Shown: positions 24,215 through 35,312, counted from the first letter of the stretch. The stretch is 64,000 nt of DNA from Serpula lacrymans var. lacrymans S7.9 (GCF_000218685.1 NW_006763305.1:473298-537297); one strand, 5' to 3'. The notes: generated from the sequence alone by a model not told the origin. Numbers and translations: made by a program.

Positions 24215-25194
24215 ATGCGGGATCATTCGGGCGGCGACCAGGAAAGAGGAAACGATATCTGTGATCATTTTGATACTGTCAGTTGTGGTGAGAAAGTTTT
24301 GACATCCAATTTCCTTTACTTTCCCATTTATGATTCCGTTATCGCGTCTTACCATGCAGACAGACTGGGTTATCTGCACAGGGAGGCTTTCCCATTATCT
24401 GAGAAAGCTGAGGAAAGGCTTGGTGTCTTGGTTAGAATTGCTGACATCCTCGGCCTCGATGATATCTCCTTTTTAAGGTGGAAGATGTCCAACTTTATAA
24501 TTCGGCGCAGCTCTAATGCACCACCGTAGTTACTCTTCTGCCATCTCACATCTCTCTTCAGAAGAGTTAGACCTTAAAAGGTCCCTCAACCGTCTCAACT
24601 TTGCCGAAAAGGAACTTGCCATAAATCTAAGAGCTGCAAAGCGTGAAAGGTCCCTCATAGAAAAGTAATCTTTACATCTCTCTTGCACTGCTCTTCGTGC
24701 TGATTGTGCCTTCTTTTATTTTTATAATAGATGGCGCAATGATATACAAGGCGAGCTTAGTCGAGAAAATGTCGCAACTTTTGATAGACAGAAGGAAGTT
24801 ATTATGAGGAAAGCCAAAGAATACAGGAAAGGACTGGATATCTTGTTGGTAGGTTTCTGATTGAAGATGTGGATATGTTGCTACCCTGACAACAAACCAT
24901 CAGACTCAGATGCCTGGTGAAACTCCGGTCACGATCACAGAATTGGTTGCCCAGAAAGACCGGATATATCGAGAAGAGAAAGAGCTCAAAGTAAAATATG
25001 CCAAGGTCAAAGCCTTTCAAGGTCTACCGCCGGTAGGTAGTCAACCTAAGCTAATGGACTATTCTCTAAGTACAACTCGTGTGCAGAATTTAGAACTTGC
25101 TCGAATCGAGTTAATCCAAGCTCAGGATGAACAAATGAGACTAGTCCAACTTCGTGAACGGCTACTTGGAAGAATGGCTGATGCTGTCTCGTAA
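24215..25194 (+). CDS. Coiled-coil protein resembling augmin subunit HAUS1
   Basis: Later exons encode a continuous heptad-rich protein: SSEELDLKRSLNRLNFAEKE, NDIQGELSRENVATFDRQKE, ITELVAQKDRIYREEKELKV, YAKVKAFQGLP and then LELARIELIQAQDEQMRLVQ before the stop at 25192-25194. The KxKAFQGLP...LELAR signature and the helical layout remind me of fungal HAUS1, the subunit of the augmin complex that nucleates microtubules on spindle microtubules. The assignment is from memory of the motif, not from alignment. ATG 24215 begins MRDHSGGDQERGNDICDHFD. Clear introns are about 24667-24730 and 24847-24902. The junctions between the first exon, a segment near 24360-24475 (RLGYLHREAFPLSEKAEERL) and the segment from about 24530 are not resolved. 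Confidence 0.55.
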
Positions 25195-26194
25195 GAGATT
25201 ATCAGAAAGGGTCACAGTGCTCAAAGGCCCCTTTAGAGTTGTCATACTTGATAAATATACTTAAGGTATGAAATGCCTTTTGAGCTGCCTTTCGTTATCA
25301 AGGTCTGAGCTAGTAGGCTAACCTTGAGGGCCGTCTATCATAAGGTTGCTTAAGCATAGCATCTTCTTGAAGGTATGTCGTAAAACTGAAAAGAATTGTG
25401 TTACTGGCCCTCTTTTTTATTTTTAGTTTGGGACGTAATATCATACCTCGTAGTTCGATCGTGGCCATCGGCGCAGCCTTAACAATAGCAGCCCTTCATG
25501 TGTGTTCTCGGCATAGATCTGAAACTGCTATGTTGCGAACCAGTCGTGCATGCGGAACTTGCCGCAAATCAAAGTTTCGCAATCGTGACGACCTCAATAA
25601 TGTTATGCAAAACTCTCAAATAACAAATAACACTCCCGGAATCTTACACTGGGACAGATTGTCAGTGAGAGTGAATATCTTTAGGTCGTCCTTCCAACTT
25701 ATAATTATATTGGAAACAAAGCTTGCTATAAAGACATTTTGCGGGCTGACAACAATGTGCAGCTTCCACAGTGCTCATCATGATCATCTATCAAATCAGT
25801 ATCCTTTGGTGGCACCGGTTTCTGATGATAGCTTTGGTTAAAGGGAAGCGGTCGGAGGGACTGAATGAGCAGCCACCCAACTTGAGCTCACTATGCATCT
25901 GAAAATCTGCGAAATATGGGTTATGAATTTAGTAGCGCTATTAGGGGTAGCTACGCAAGTGCTTCCTACGCCTACGAGTTCAAGTTCGAGCTACTAGGTA
26001 CGTTGATTTTTCCTACCTAGTCAGAATTCCTGTAACGTTTAATCTTCAGTGAGTGCGATCATTAGCTCGTGGAATGTTCTAGCTAAAGGCCTTCCAGCTA
26101 TCGAGAGCAAGTGCCTGCTTCTAGTCAGGGATACCTCAAAGTAGGTTCCTTTCACTTTTCCCAGATGTTAATCTCAAGTGATGGGTTATTGTAG
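25195..26194. other. Intergenic plus probable 5' exons of the next membrane protein
   Basis: From about 25885 short exon-like stretches appear (a signal-peptide-like MNLVALLGVATQVLPTPTS frame near 25924, and ISSWNVLAKGLPAIESKCLL near 26053-26120) with plausible GTACGT/GTAGGT donors. They do not join into one frame, so I do not include them in the gene model. Confidence 0.35.
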
Positions 26195-27511
26195 AGTGCC
26201 ACTTTTGATGCTGCTGGTGACAGTATTTCCGGTTGGGAAACTGCTGTAAACCCCACCGCTTTTGTCGCGGACTCCATCGCGGACTCCACCACTTCTGTCG
26301 CGGGCCCCACCGCTTCTGTCGTTTCCTCAGTCATGCTTACAATCACTACGACTTTCAGGGCGACTTCCACGCTGGCGGACGTTTCACGGTCCAACACCGA
26401 TGCTATTGCGGGTGGCGCAGCTGGGGGTGTAGCTGGCCTTGCAATCATCATCATAAGTGCCATTTTATTCATGCGCCGACGTGCGAAGGTCATTGATCCA
26501 TTGATGGAGGAATCTGCACATCGTAGCACAGGGACCTTAGGGCCACACGTTTCGTCGTTGTTTCGCCCATCTTCAATAACACCTTCAGCTGTTGAAGGAC
26601 ATGTCAGACCCTTTGGAATAGACCTAGATTCTCACAATAGCTTGGCGATGCAACCTCAACCCCGATCATCCTCGATGCTACCACCGGGTAGGAAGGAACA
26701 CTTCGCCATGTCTACCAACACCACCGAGTCGGATATTATTAACAATCCACTCACTCAGGCTACACTCCAGTCACCTTTGTCAATGATATCTCCGGCACAC
26801 TACGAAGAGTTCCGCGCTGGTACTGATCCTGTTGATAACTCACGTGCTCAATTTGCATCTCGGCCATCCTCGACAGTACCATCGTATAGGACAGAGTATG
26901 ATTTCGGATCTGCCGGAATCGCAGAACCTGATCTACAGAGTTACATACCTGTCCAGTCTTCTCCTCGATTAGTCACAGCGCCTTACAGCAATATGGAGTC
27001 TAGCACTTTCAATGCATCACTCATTCAACCTTCGTTACGACCATTCCCAGGGTCAACACCACGTAGCACGGAATGCGATCCAAGGCTGCCTGGGATCACT
27101 GGCTCAGTGACTTCCAACCATCCACCTATGCGAACTAGGCCTCTATCGTCTTCGGCATTGCAACTGTCTAGGACGGGAAATCGAGTATGGCATGGGAGCA
27201 CAACCGAGCCGTGTCCTCCTAATTACTCATCTTCGCAACCCTCCTTTCGACCATCGTCAGTGGTACCATCGTTTAGGACAGCAGAGAGCGACATGCCCGC
27301 TGGTACCACCGAATCTGATCTCCCTGCCTATTCAAGTGTTGCCGCTCGGTCTCGACGGTCCTCGGCGGCGCCATCGTATAGTACTAGGCCTAACACCATC
27401 GTCGAGCCGAATCTTGTTCTCGATCCCGTCCCAGCTTTACCTCGAATGCCCTCTATCACGCTTCCTTATGGAGACGGACGTCAAATAGGGTGGTCCAGTG
27501 AGACCATCTAA
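26195..27511 (+). CDS. Type I single-pass membrane protein, 3' exon (5' end unresolved)
   Basis: A single 439-codon exon after a TTGTAG acceptor. It encodes a short Ser/Thr/Ala-rich ectodomain (NPTAFVADSIADSTTSVAGP), which is likely O-glycosylated. A Gly-rich membrane segment follows at about residues 65-85 (GGAAGGVAGLAIIIISAILF) with a basic MRRRAK stop-transfer, then a cytosolic tail of about 350 residues. The tail is Ser/Pro/Thr-rich with recurring RPSS/RSS[AS] and PSYRT/PSFRT motifs. It has the same general plan as the gene at 1311-2641 but no obvious sequence homology in the tail. Function unknown; such fungal proteins are often proposed as surface sensors. At least one upstream exon with the signal peptide is missing from this model. 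Confidence 0.6.
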   Translation, partial: SATFDAAGDSISGWETAVNPTAFVADSIADSTTSVAGPTASVVSSVMLTITTTFRATSTLADVSRSNTDAIAGGAAGGVAGLAIIIISAILFMRRRAKVIDPLMEESAHRSTGTLGPHVSSLFRPSSITPSAVEGHVRPFGIDLDSHNSLAMQPQPRSSSMLPPGRKEHFAMSTNTTESDIINNPLTQATLQSPLSMISPAHYEEFRAGTDPVDNSRAQFASRPSSTVPSYRTEYDFGSAGIAEPDLQSYIPVQSSPRLVTAPYSNMESSTFNASLIQPSLRPFPGSTPRSTECDPRLPGITGSVTSNHPPMRTRPLSSSALQLSRTGNRVWHGSTTEPCPPNYSSSQPSFRPSSVVPSFRTAESDMPAGTTESDLPAYSSVAARSRRSSAAPSYSTRPNTIVEPNLVLDPVPALPRMPSITLPYGDGRQIGWSSETI

Positions 27512-28564
27512 GTGAATCTCACTGTACCTCCATGCTTCGTATGGGAAGCCCTTTATCCTGGCGGTACTGTACTGTGAGATTAGTATTCTGTCACACAGTC
27601 GGCCACCCCCAACCTGTGGGAATCCGCGCGTTTGATTGCTAGAGGGCTAGAGTAACAGCCACTTACCAACCAATGTGTTATACGAGATTTCGTCTAGTAA
27701 AATAGGAATCGTTTCGTCTATCTAGAATCTCGGTACACTTTCAAGTTAGTCTACTCCCCCCCAAGTTACCGCATCCTGGCTATCTCAAGAGTCCAACCAT
27801 AAAATTTTGATCATTGTCCATGTTTCTCTCTTTCCTGATGCAGCTCATGGTTTTGTCGTTCAGCCTACTGGTTAGTCATCGCTATAGCTCATATCTGTCT
27901 TCCATGCATACTTCCTTGACACATCGCTTTCCTTGACATCGCCTTCCGTGTGTCACTCCCTTGCACAGCCACTCGTTTATGTATGTTATCATCTCGCTAT
28001 CATCCTAACTTATTATTCCATCATCTATGAACCAATGAGCACCATCTTCGGTGTGTCTCTAGTCAGTGGTCGATCGAACGGAAGGTTGAACTTATCAAAG
28101 GTAACATTGTATTATGTGCGAAGGTCAGTAACATCGTGTGCATAATTTTCTTTGCCTTTGAACACAGACGTAACGATATACATGCGAAAGAACAAGTCTG
28201 GCAGTGCCATTTCTCCCGAAGGGCCTCATGGCCTCGTCCTCATGGCAAACTCTGGTGACTCTTTATAATCGACGATCAGCTCTCTTTGTGTAGTTGCTTC
28301 TCATAACAAAGAAACCTCGAGAGTGTAAATTTCCCTCTTGCTTCAAGTTCTTGTCCGCTAAACTACCATTTCTCTTCATGAATAACTTTATTCAAGGAGT
28401 GGCTCATCTTCTGGGATGGCCATTGTCAACTAACAGCCTCTCGTATACCTTACAAGAGTCATCTCAAGGCCTGACTTCACTGGATCAAGTGAGTTTGTGA
28501 TAACCACTGAAGGAATACAAGTTTAAACATTAACATTATTTATTCTATTCTAGCGTGTAGAGAG
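27512..28564. other. Intergenic up to the Copia element
   Basis: No gene is recognised. The stretch 28294-28500 is open and ends at a good donor-like GTGAGT (28491), with a TTCTAG acceptor-like site at 28547-28552 just before the LTR. It may be an exon of something disrupted by the element, but no domain is visible. Confidence 0.4.
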
Positions 28565-28851
28565 TGACAAAACCGGATAAACCCGGTCTCTGCCAAAGCA
28601 AACATTGTTCTCCATGGAGTTTAGCCACCACTTCATGGAGTCACCATTGTTCTCCTAGGAGCACAATTGTACTCCTAGGAGTCATTATACTGTAGCAAGT
28701 AGCACCTCCGACTATAAGTAGTAGGGGGTTTAGTATAGGAATACCTCAGTCGTTTCTATAGCCTCTCGGGCAGCGGCTGAGGTATTTTACATTACATTTA
28801 TTAGAGATCACCTTAAACTAACATCTATTATAGTTTCACTTAGTTTTATGA
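28565..28851 (+). repeat. 5' LTR (287 bp) of the Copia element
   Basis: Begins TGACAAAACCGGATAAACC and ends ...TTTCACTTAGTTTTATGA. It contains two CTCCTAGGAG palindromes, a TATAAGTAGTAGGGGG promoter-like stretch, and a 34-bp unit running AGTCGTTTCTATAGCC to GGCTGAG. The end is placed by comparison with the solo LTR at 59259-59579, whose ends are fixed by a target duplication. Confidence 0.85.
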
Positions 28852-28871
28852 GGTTATAAGCCCTGGTGCGC
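28852..28871 (+). other. Primer binding site, initiator-tRNA anticodon-arm type
   Basis: GGTTATAAGCCCTGGTGCGC lies directly after the LTR. Its reverse complement resembles the D-stem/anticodon arm of initiator tRNA-Met (…GCGC…GGGCTCATAACC…), with one change in the anticodon. This points to half-tRNA priming as in copia/Ty5, not 3'-terminal TGG priming. Confidence 0.6.
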
Positions 28872-28920
28872 AAAAGCTACACAGGAAATAATTCTTATTC
28901 GAAACGGCAACCTCGAAACC

Positions 28921-31900
28921 ATGACCACAGCACACAATACATCCGCATGTCCAGTTCTCACTGGACCCAACAATTTTCAAATATGGAAACTCCGGATCAT
29001 CTCAAAGCTACGTCGGGAAAAAGTTCTCCAGGTTGTTACTGGAGAGGAGCTTAAGCCCTCACCAGGAAAACCTACCTCCTCGGAGGATCCAGAGATCACC
29101 TGGATACTTAAGGATGAGAAGGCACATGGAATCATCCAGGACCACATCTCTGATGCCCTCCTAATGAGGACTGGAGACCTCACCAGCTCCAAGGAGTTAT
29201 TTGATAAACTTGTCTCACTCTATCAGACATCCAACATTGCCTCGGCCTTCTATTCATTCCAGCAACTCACCAAATTGTCCTGGGATGGGACATCACCTAT
29301 CTAGGACCACATTGCAAAAATCCGGACAATTGATTCACACCTCTCTGGAATGAAACTAGGAGTTGATACCAAACTCATGGCCTTTGCTCTTCTCCAATCT
29401 CTCCCATGCACTCCTGAATGGCAAATATTTCAGTCATCGGTAATCAACACGATTGAAGAAAATAAACTTACCTTTGATGCAGTTGAGATCCAGATCACTG
29501 CAGAAGTTGCACAACAGTCAGGGAAGGCCCCTGGAGGTTCCAAAACAGCACTCAAACCCGAGGAGAAGTGGTGTGACTTCCACAAAGCCAAAACACACAA
29601 CACCTCGGAGTGTCAAACACTTCAGTCAGCCGGAAAAGGTCAAAGGAAGAAGGGAAAGGAAAGACACAAGGATAAAGGAAAAGAGAAGGAAAAGGCAAAT
29701 ACGGCAGAGCAATCATCTGGATCTGACTCCGAGGAGTAACAGAGTCATATTGCATTGGAACATGTACATATTTCCAAGCCCCTTGCTAAACACATTCAAG
29801 CTTACCTTGTGTCGGAACCCAATAAGACCAAAACAACAATTATTATTGACTCCGGAGCAACATCCCACATGGTCCCTCACCGCTCCTGGTTTGAGCCAGG
29901 AACATACCGTGTTCTGCATCCTCCGAGGACAATCAGTTTTGGGGATGAATCCTCTGTAAATGCCATTGGCATTGGAACAGTAATCCTACAAGCTGTTGGC
30001 AATAAGAACTACAATATTGCACTGTCAAATGTCTTACTTGTGCCAAACTTCACTTTAGCACTCGTCTCTGTCTACAAATTGTCCAAAACGCGGTTATCAA
30101 GACTTTTTCCAGCAGGGTCAAACACTTGTGAAGTTCGGAAAAAGGAGGAACTTATCCTCACTGCCTTACACAAGCGAGGACTTTATCACATCCAAGCAAA
30201 ACCCGAAATCAACCTGGAGTCAGCTTTTGCAGCAGTAGATGTAAATTTATTGCACAGGAGAATGGGACACATTGGAATGGACCGCTTGTAATGAATGGTT
30301 ACAAAAAGACAGCTCCAGGACATAGACACCCTTACCAGAACCCCGGAGTTTTGTGAACCTTGTGCTTTAGGAAAGATGAAGAAATTACCTTTCAAGTCCA
30401 CTGGAGGAAACCGAGCCAAGCGCCCCATACAAATTGTGCACACAGATGTTGGAGGACCAATCAAACCAACTTCCAGGGAGGGTTTTCGGTACTGGATTAT
30501 CATTGTAGATGATTTCTCCAAATTTCCATGCATATATTTCCTAAAACATAAAAGTGAAGCACTGGAATGATACAAGCAATGGAAACAAGATGTCCAAACA
30601 TTCTTCCGGACTCATTTGGGAGAAAAAAACTTCACTCCACTATACGCAGAATTCCTCCGGAGCGATGGGGGAGGAGAATATACTGGCAATGCATTCAAAA
30701 ATCAACTCCGAGGAGATGGTGTCATCCAAGAAACTACAGCTGCAGATACTCCGGAACAAAATGGCATTGCAGAACGCATGAATCAGACATTGGCTACATT
30801 AGCAACCACTATGCTCCATGATTCCAAGCTCCCAAAGTCATTTTGGGTAGATGCCATGCAAACAGCTGTCACAGCACGCAGCCCAGCATCAGGACTCCAT
30901 GGAAAGACCCCATATGAAATACTGTTTAAAAGGAGAGTTGATCCAACTTTGTTTCGCCCTTTTGGATGCCAAGCATATGCCTTGATTCCGAAAGACAAAA
31001 GGCAAGGGAAGTTTTACTCCAAGGGGCGCAAAGCCATAATGATTGGCTACACACATGGAAAGCAAGCCTACAAACTCCTAGACACTGAAAAACGGACTGT
31101 GTTTTCCAGTTGGCATGTCATATTCAATGAATCCGGAAAGGTACAAAAGGATGACACTGCTCCCTGGAACACAGACACTAGCACAGATCAGTGGGAGGGA
31201 CTCATTCCAGAGAATGCTCACTATCCAGACCAAAAAACATTGGAGGAGGATGATCCTGACCCTCGGATCTGAGATCCAAATGAATTGCAAATGGAACCAC
31301 ATCTCCAAGGAGATGTTCCACAAGCAATGGAACCATATCAGCATGAAGATGTTCCGAGAGCAGTGGGGAAATACATCTGTGGAGACGTTCTGAGAGCAGT
31401 GGGAGCACCTGATCAGCTAAGACACCCTCCACAACAGTCTCTACAACCAAGACCTGAACACTGGCCATCTTCAGAACGGAAAGCCAAAGTAGAGTTACAG
31501 TCAGTGGGAGGACAGCCCCTTAACATACAGCCAGCTGATGTGGAAAAAGTCGGAATACAGCTAGACAGCCTGTCCATTGGATCAGCTTCTGGAAGGCATA
31601 CAACACCTCCAAGGAGTCATCCAACACCTCCGAGGAGTGATTCAACACCTTCAGGAGTGAGTGGGGCAACAAATACACAAATGCATCTACTCCCTGGAGT
31701 ACCTGCACAAGTTCCTAAAAGAGCAGTCATGCCTGCTGAAGTCCTAGGAGTACGCAGAAGCAGTCGCCAGACCCGTCCTGCAGACAAAAACCAAGATTAT
31801 CAAAGGACTCTAGATGAGGAACAGTCTCGAAAAGAGCAGCATGACAACTCCATGGAGAAACCTAACACTCCTGAGGTTCATGAGGAAACATCTGATACAG

Positions 31901-33552
31901 AGGAGACATTCTTTGCTGGAATAGCAAGTACCGGTCCATCTAACACAGACCTTCCAAGGACACTAAAGGAAGCCTTATCACATCCGGATGGAGAATTATG
32001 GAAGTCTGCCTTGGAGGAGGAACTCCTAAGTCTCAATACTAATGCAGTATATGACACTGTTCCACTTCCGAAGGGAGTAAAACCCATCACATCAAAACCT
32101 GTGTTCCGGATCAAGTTTGATCAAAACGGAAACATTGAGAGATACAAACTCCGGATTGTTGCACGAGGTTTTGCTCAAAGGGAGGGGATTGATTAGCAGG
32201 AGGTTTTTGCTCCGGTTGCAAACTTAGAGTCAATCCGAATTATTCTAGCCCTGGCAGCAAAGTACGACCTAGAACTTGATCAAATGGACGTATCCACAGC
32301 TTATCTCAATGGAGAACTTGAAGAAGAACTGTACATGCTTCCTCCAGGGGGTGTTCCTATCCAACCTGGATACTGCTGGAGATTGAAGAAATCCATCTAC
32401 GGGTTAAAACAAGCTGGTCGTACATGGAACAAAACTTTTGATCGCAAGCTCCAGGAGCTCGGTTTCACAAGACTAAATGCAGAAACATGTCTCTATGTAT
32501 TCCGGGAAAACAAACAAATATGCTTTGTTGTTGTCTATGTAGATGACCTCATCCTAGGAGCTTCATCCCGAAAATTCATGGATATCACAAAAGCTAAACT
32601 CGAATCCATATTCAAAATGTGGGACCTTGGAGAAGCAAAATACATCCTCAGAATAGAAATCCAACGTGATCATTCAAACAAAACAATATCCCTATTGCAA
32701 CGCCAATACATTGACACAGTCCTGGAGCGTACTGGAATGAAGAACTGCAAGCCAGTATGGACACCAATGGCCCATGGATCAAAACTCCTCGCAAATGCTC
32801 CAGGGGAAGATATTGTGCAACACGAGATGCATATTGAAGAGCGTCAAGTGTCATACCTCTCAATTGTAGGCTCCCCGATGTATGCCATGCTCGGAACCCG
32901 CCCAGACATTGCCTACATTGTTGGAATACTAAGCAGACATGACTCAGCTCCAAGGAGCCATCACTGGGAAGCTGCAAAATGTGTCCTCCAATATCTGAAA
33001 GCAACCAGGGACATGGAACTACGATATGATGGCACAGATGTCTCCATGGACATGGATTTCTATGGATATTCAGATGCAGATTGGTCTGGAGACCCAGACA
33101 CGTCTTGATCAACATCAGGCTTTGTTTTTATCACCATCCAAGGAGCAATCTCCTGGACAAGCAAAAGACAAAGCATGGTAGCTTTATCCTCCACGGAGTC
33201 AGAGTACATTGGATTGAGCAATGCTGGACAACACCTTGCATGGCTTCGGACATTTTTTGAAGAAATTGGACATGCTCAAAATGGACCTACAACATTGCAC
33301 TGTGACAATCAAGCAGCTATTATTCTTACACAAGATCCACAGTTCCGTGCTCGCACAAAACACATTCAACAGAAATATCATTTTATCCAAGATGACTTAG
33401 TATCAAAGGGAGAGGCAGTAATTAGATATGTTCCTACAGGAGATATGGTTGCCGACATTCTCACTAAACCCCTCACTCATGAAAAACACTGGAAATTCTC
33501 TAAAGCTATGGGACTACAGTTGCACTCAAGTGGGAGTGACAAAACCGGATAA
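28921..33552 (+). pseudogene. Copia gag-pol polyprotein, one frame with eight premature stops
   Basis: One reading frame runs from ATG 28921 to a stop inside the 3' LTR (1,543 codons). It is interrupted at 29302 (TAG), 29737 (TAA), 30289-30294 (TAA TGA), 30568 (TGA), 31270 (TGA), 32194 (TAG) and 33106 (TGA), with no frameshift. Gag ends with a zinc-knuckle-like WCDFHKAKTHNTSEC. The protease has IIIDSGATSHM (about 29847). Integrase has the H-H-C-C zinc region (HRRMGHIGMDRL … CEPCALGK) and the catalytic Asp, Asp and Glu in HTDVGGP, SDGGGEYTG and PEQNGIAERMN. Reverse transcriptase has QMDVSTAYLNGELEEELYM and YVDDLILGA. RNase H has YSDADWSGD, STESEY and CDNQAA. Without the stops it would be a normal full-length Copia polyprotein. 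Confidence 0.93.
33528..33536 (+). other. Polypurine tract
   Basis: AAGTGGGAG sits immediately 5' of the TGACAAAACC start of the 3' LTR, the expected plus-strand primer position. Short and interrupted by one T. Confidence 0.5.
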
Positions 33553-33771
33553 ACCTGGTCTCTGCCGAAGCAGCCATTGTTCTCCATGGAGCATAGCCAC
33601 CACTCCATGGAGTCACCATTGTTCTCCTAGGAGCACAATTGTACTCCTAGGAGTCATTATACTGTAGCAAGTAGCACCTCCGACTATAAGTAGTAGGGGG
33701 TTTAGTATAGAAATACCTCAGTCGTTTCTATAGCCTCTCGGGCAGCGGCTGAGTTTCACATAGTTTTATTA
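33537..33771 (+). repeat. 3' LTR (235 bp) of the Copia element
   Basis: Begins TGACAAAACCGGATAAACC like the 5' LTR. It jumps from GGCAGCGGCTGAG directly to TTTCACATAGTTTTATTA, lacking the stretch between them that the 5' LTR has. The difference equals a 107-bp deletion between two copies of the internal 34-bp unit seen in the solo LTR at 59259-59579. Confidence 0.85.
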
Positions 33772-35312
33772 TGTGCCTCACCGGTACCCCAATGTAGGTT
33801 TCTTCTGATTTTCTCTCTATTTAGAAAAACAGGTTAACGCGTCTTCCAGAACTCTTACAAAGAAATACAGCCCCTACTCAAATTCATTGGAGTAGGTGGC
33901 TATTATGAACTGGATAATTGTGATATGTTCGATCATGCAATCACACGGCCATATAGGACCACCACTGGTTGCAGACCAGCAGTTGCAAGGCTTGTTGTTC
34001 ATCCCTCTTGTTCATTAGTTGTTGATTATGACTGACATTAAGTAGAGTGTATTATTAACGTGCATGATATACAGGCCAAGGGATACTGTAAATTTCGACC
34101 TACCCAACATGACAGAAAAGATTATCAAAATTTCTTTGAGTGCCCAAGAATGCTTTATTTATAATTGGGCATCTAAGAACCTGAGAAACCAAGATTTTGC
34201 ACAGCTCCGAGTACGTCAAGGTGAGTGCTCAATCAAATTGTCCTCTCCATCGCTCACATGCGGCGATATTAATATCTACCAGTGTGTGACCATCCATACC
34301 TATTGACTCGAGCGGTCGAGTCCCACAAGCTAGATATGGACAAGAGAGTTATTGATACATACCAGGATGAGCCACTAGATCAACCTGAAAACATGGATGC
34401 AGAGCAGTGAGTCATTCTTTCATGACAATATCCCTGTCCGAGTCTAAATCGCGAATCTACAGAAATGCGACAAGTTCATCTAGCGGCCAAACTGAGGAGG
34501 AGATGGTATCGAGCAATCCCACCTCGGAGTCCTCTGACAACGATGGTGTCATTTGTATTGACGACAATGCCGTTCCCAAAGAACTCAAACTTCATAATCT
34601 TTATTCAGTGACGGATACGTCTCCAGCAAGATGAGAGCTGTGCTAGATATTGTTTAGAACGTACCTGACAATGAGAAATGTATTATATTTGTCAGTCTTT
34701 CGCCAGTCACTACGTTCCTTCTTCGTTGATTGACTTGCCGCAGTCCCATTCAAGGCATATGATGTCCCTGCTTCAAACACAACTGCAGAAACAGGGAGTT
34801 GCAGTGAGAATGTGTAAGCTCCTTTCTAAAATTACCAGCCCGATTGTTTGTCATGCGTGCATGTAGATCATGGCAATATGGCGGAAGATGAGCGTCGTTT
34901 CGCGTTACATGAAATTAGAACAAACCCAGAATTAAGAGTTTTCATTGTGTCAATTAAAGCTGGTGGTACAGGTTCGTACATTTTGATGTTGTTTGCATCC
35001 TCGCATTAAGACAGGTTGGGTCAAAAGGTCTGGATATCACTCCGTGTAATCATGCTATCATAACTGAGCCCTGGTGGAATCCCTATTTGGAGGTAAGCAC
35101 CAGTCAGTCCCAGATGCCAGTACCATGTATCTGATTTTTGCTAGGACCAGGCATTCTGTCGGATATATCGTCCAGGTCAGACCCGTCCGGTGTTTGTTTA
35201 CAAATTAGTCGTAGAGGACTCTGCGGAGGTCAATGTTGTCCAGGCAAGTTTTATCTAAAATAGTAATCGCCTTATAGTGTAACATATTTTATAGACTCAA
35301 GATGAGAAATGA
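33772..35312 (+). pseudogene. SNF2-family helicase, C-terminal part, 5'-truncated
   Basis: Exon-like blocks in order match the second half of a Rad5/Rad16-type SNF2 ATPase. They are CLTGTP (33776-33793), QPLLKFIGVGGYYELD (about 33867-33915), a SAQECFIYNW block with LRVRQVCDHPYLLTR, and SSKMRAVLDIV. Next come NVPDNEKCIIFSHSRHMM, YHGNMAEDERRFALHEIRTN, PELRVFIVSIKAGGTG, AIITEPWWNPYLE and DQAFCRIYRPGQTRPVFVYK. The end is LVVEDSAEVNVVQTQDEK and a stop at 35310-35312. The N-terminal half with the Walker A and DEAH boxes is absent; the sequence starts exactly at the end of the Copia 3' LTR. A TAG in the frame of SSKMRAVLDIV (near 34654) and a frame change around 33850 show it is broken. The last intron uses a GC donor (CAG|GCAAGT). 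Confidence 0.85.

Larger units (their letters stand above)
28565..33771 (+). mobile_element. Ty1/Copia-type LTR retrotransposon, degenerate
   Basis: A complete element structure: 5' LTR, tRNA primer site, one gag-pol frame, polypurine run, 3' LTR. Domain order is gag, protease, integrase, reverse transcriptase, RNase H, which defines Copia rather than Gypsy. Total length is 5.2 kb. The flanks show no matching 5-bp target duplication: the left neighbour is GAGAG and the right neighbour is TGTGC. The right LTR abuts a truncated SNF2 gene. About eight substitutions separate the roughly 210 alignable LTR bases, so the copy is old. It cannot be autonomous because of eight premature stops. Confidence 0.93.

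Noticed and set aside
25398..25841. Frame with RACGTCRKSKFRN, like half of a Zn(II)2Cys6 cluster
   Set aside because: Only two of six cysteines, no basic linker or dimerisation region, no splice extension found.
28294..28564. Possible N-terminal half of the SNF2 gene upstream of the Copia element
   Set aside because: The frame NNFIQGVAHLLGWPLST has no Walker A or DEAH box, so it does not supply the missing half.
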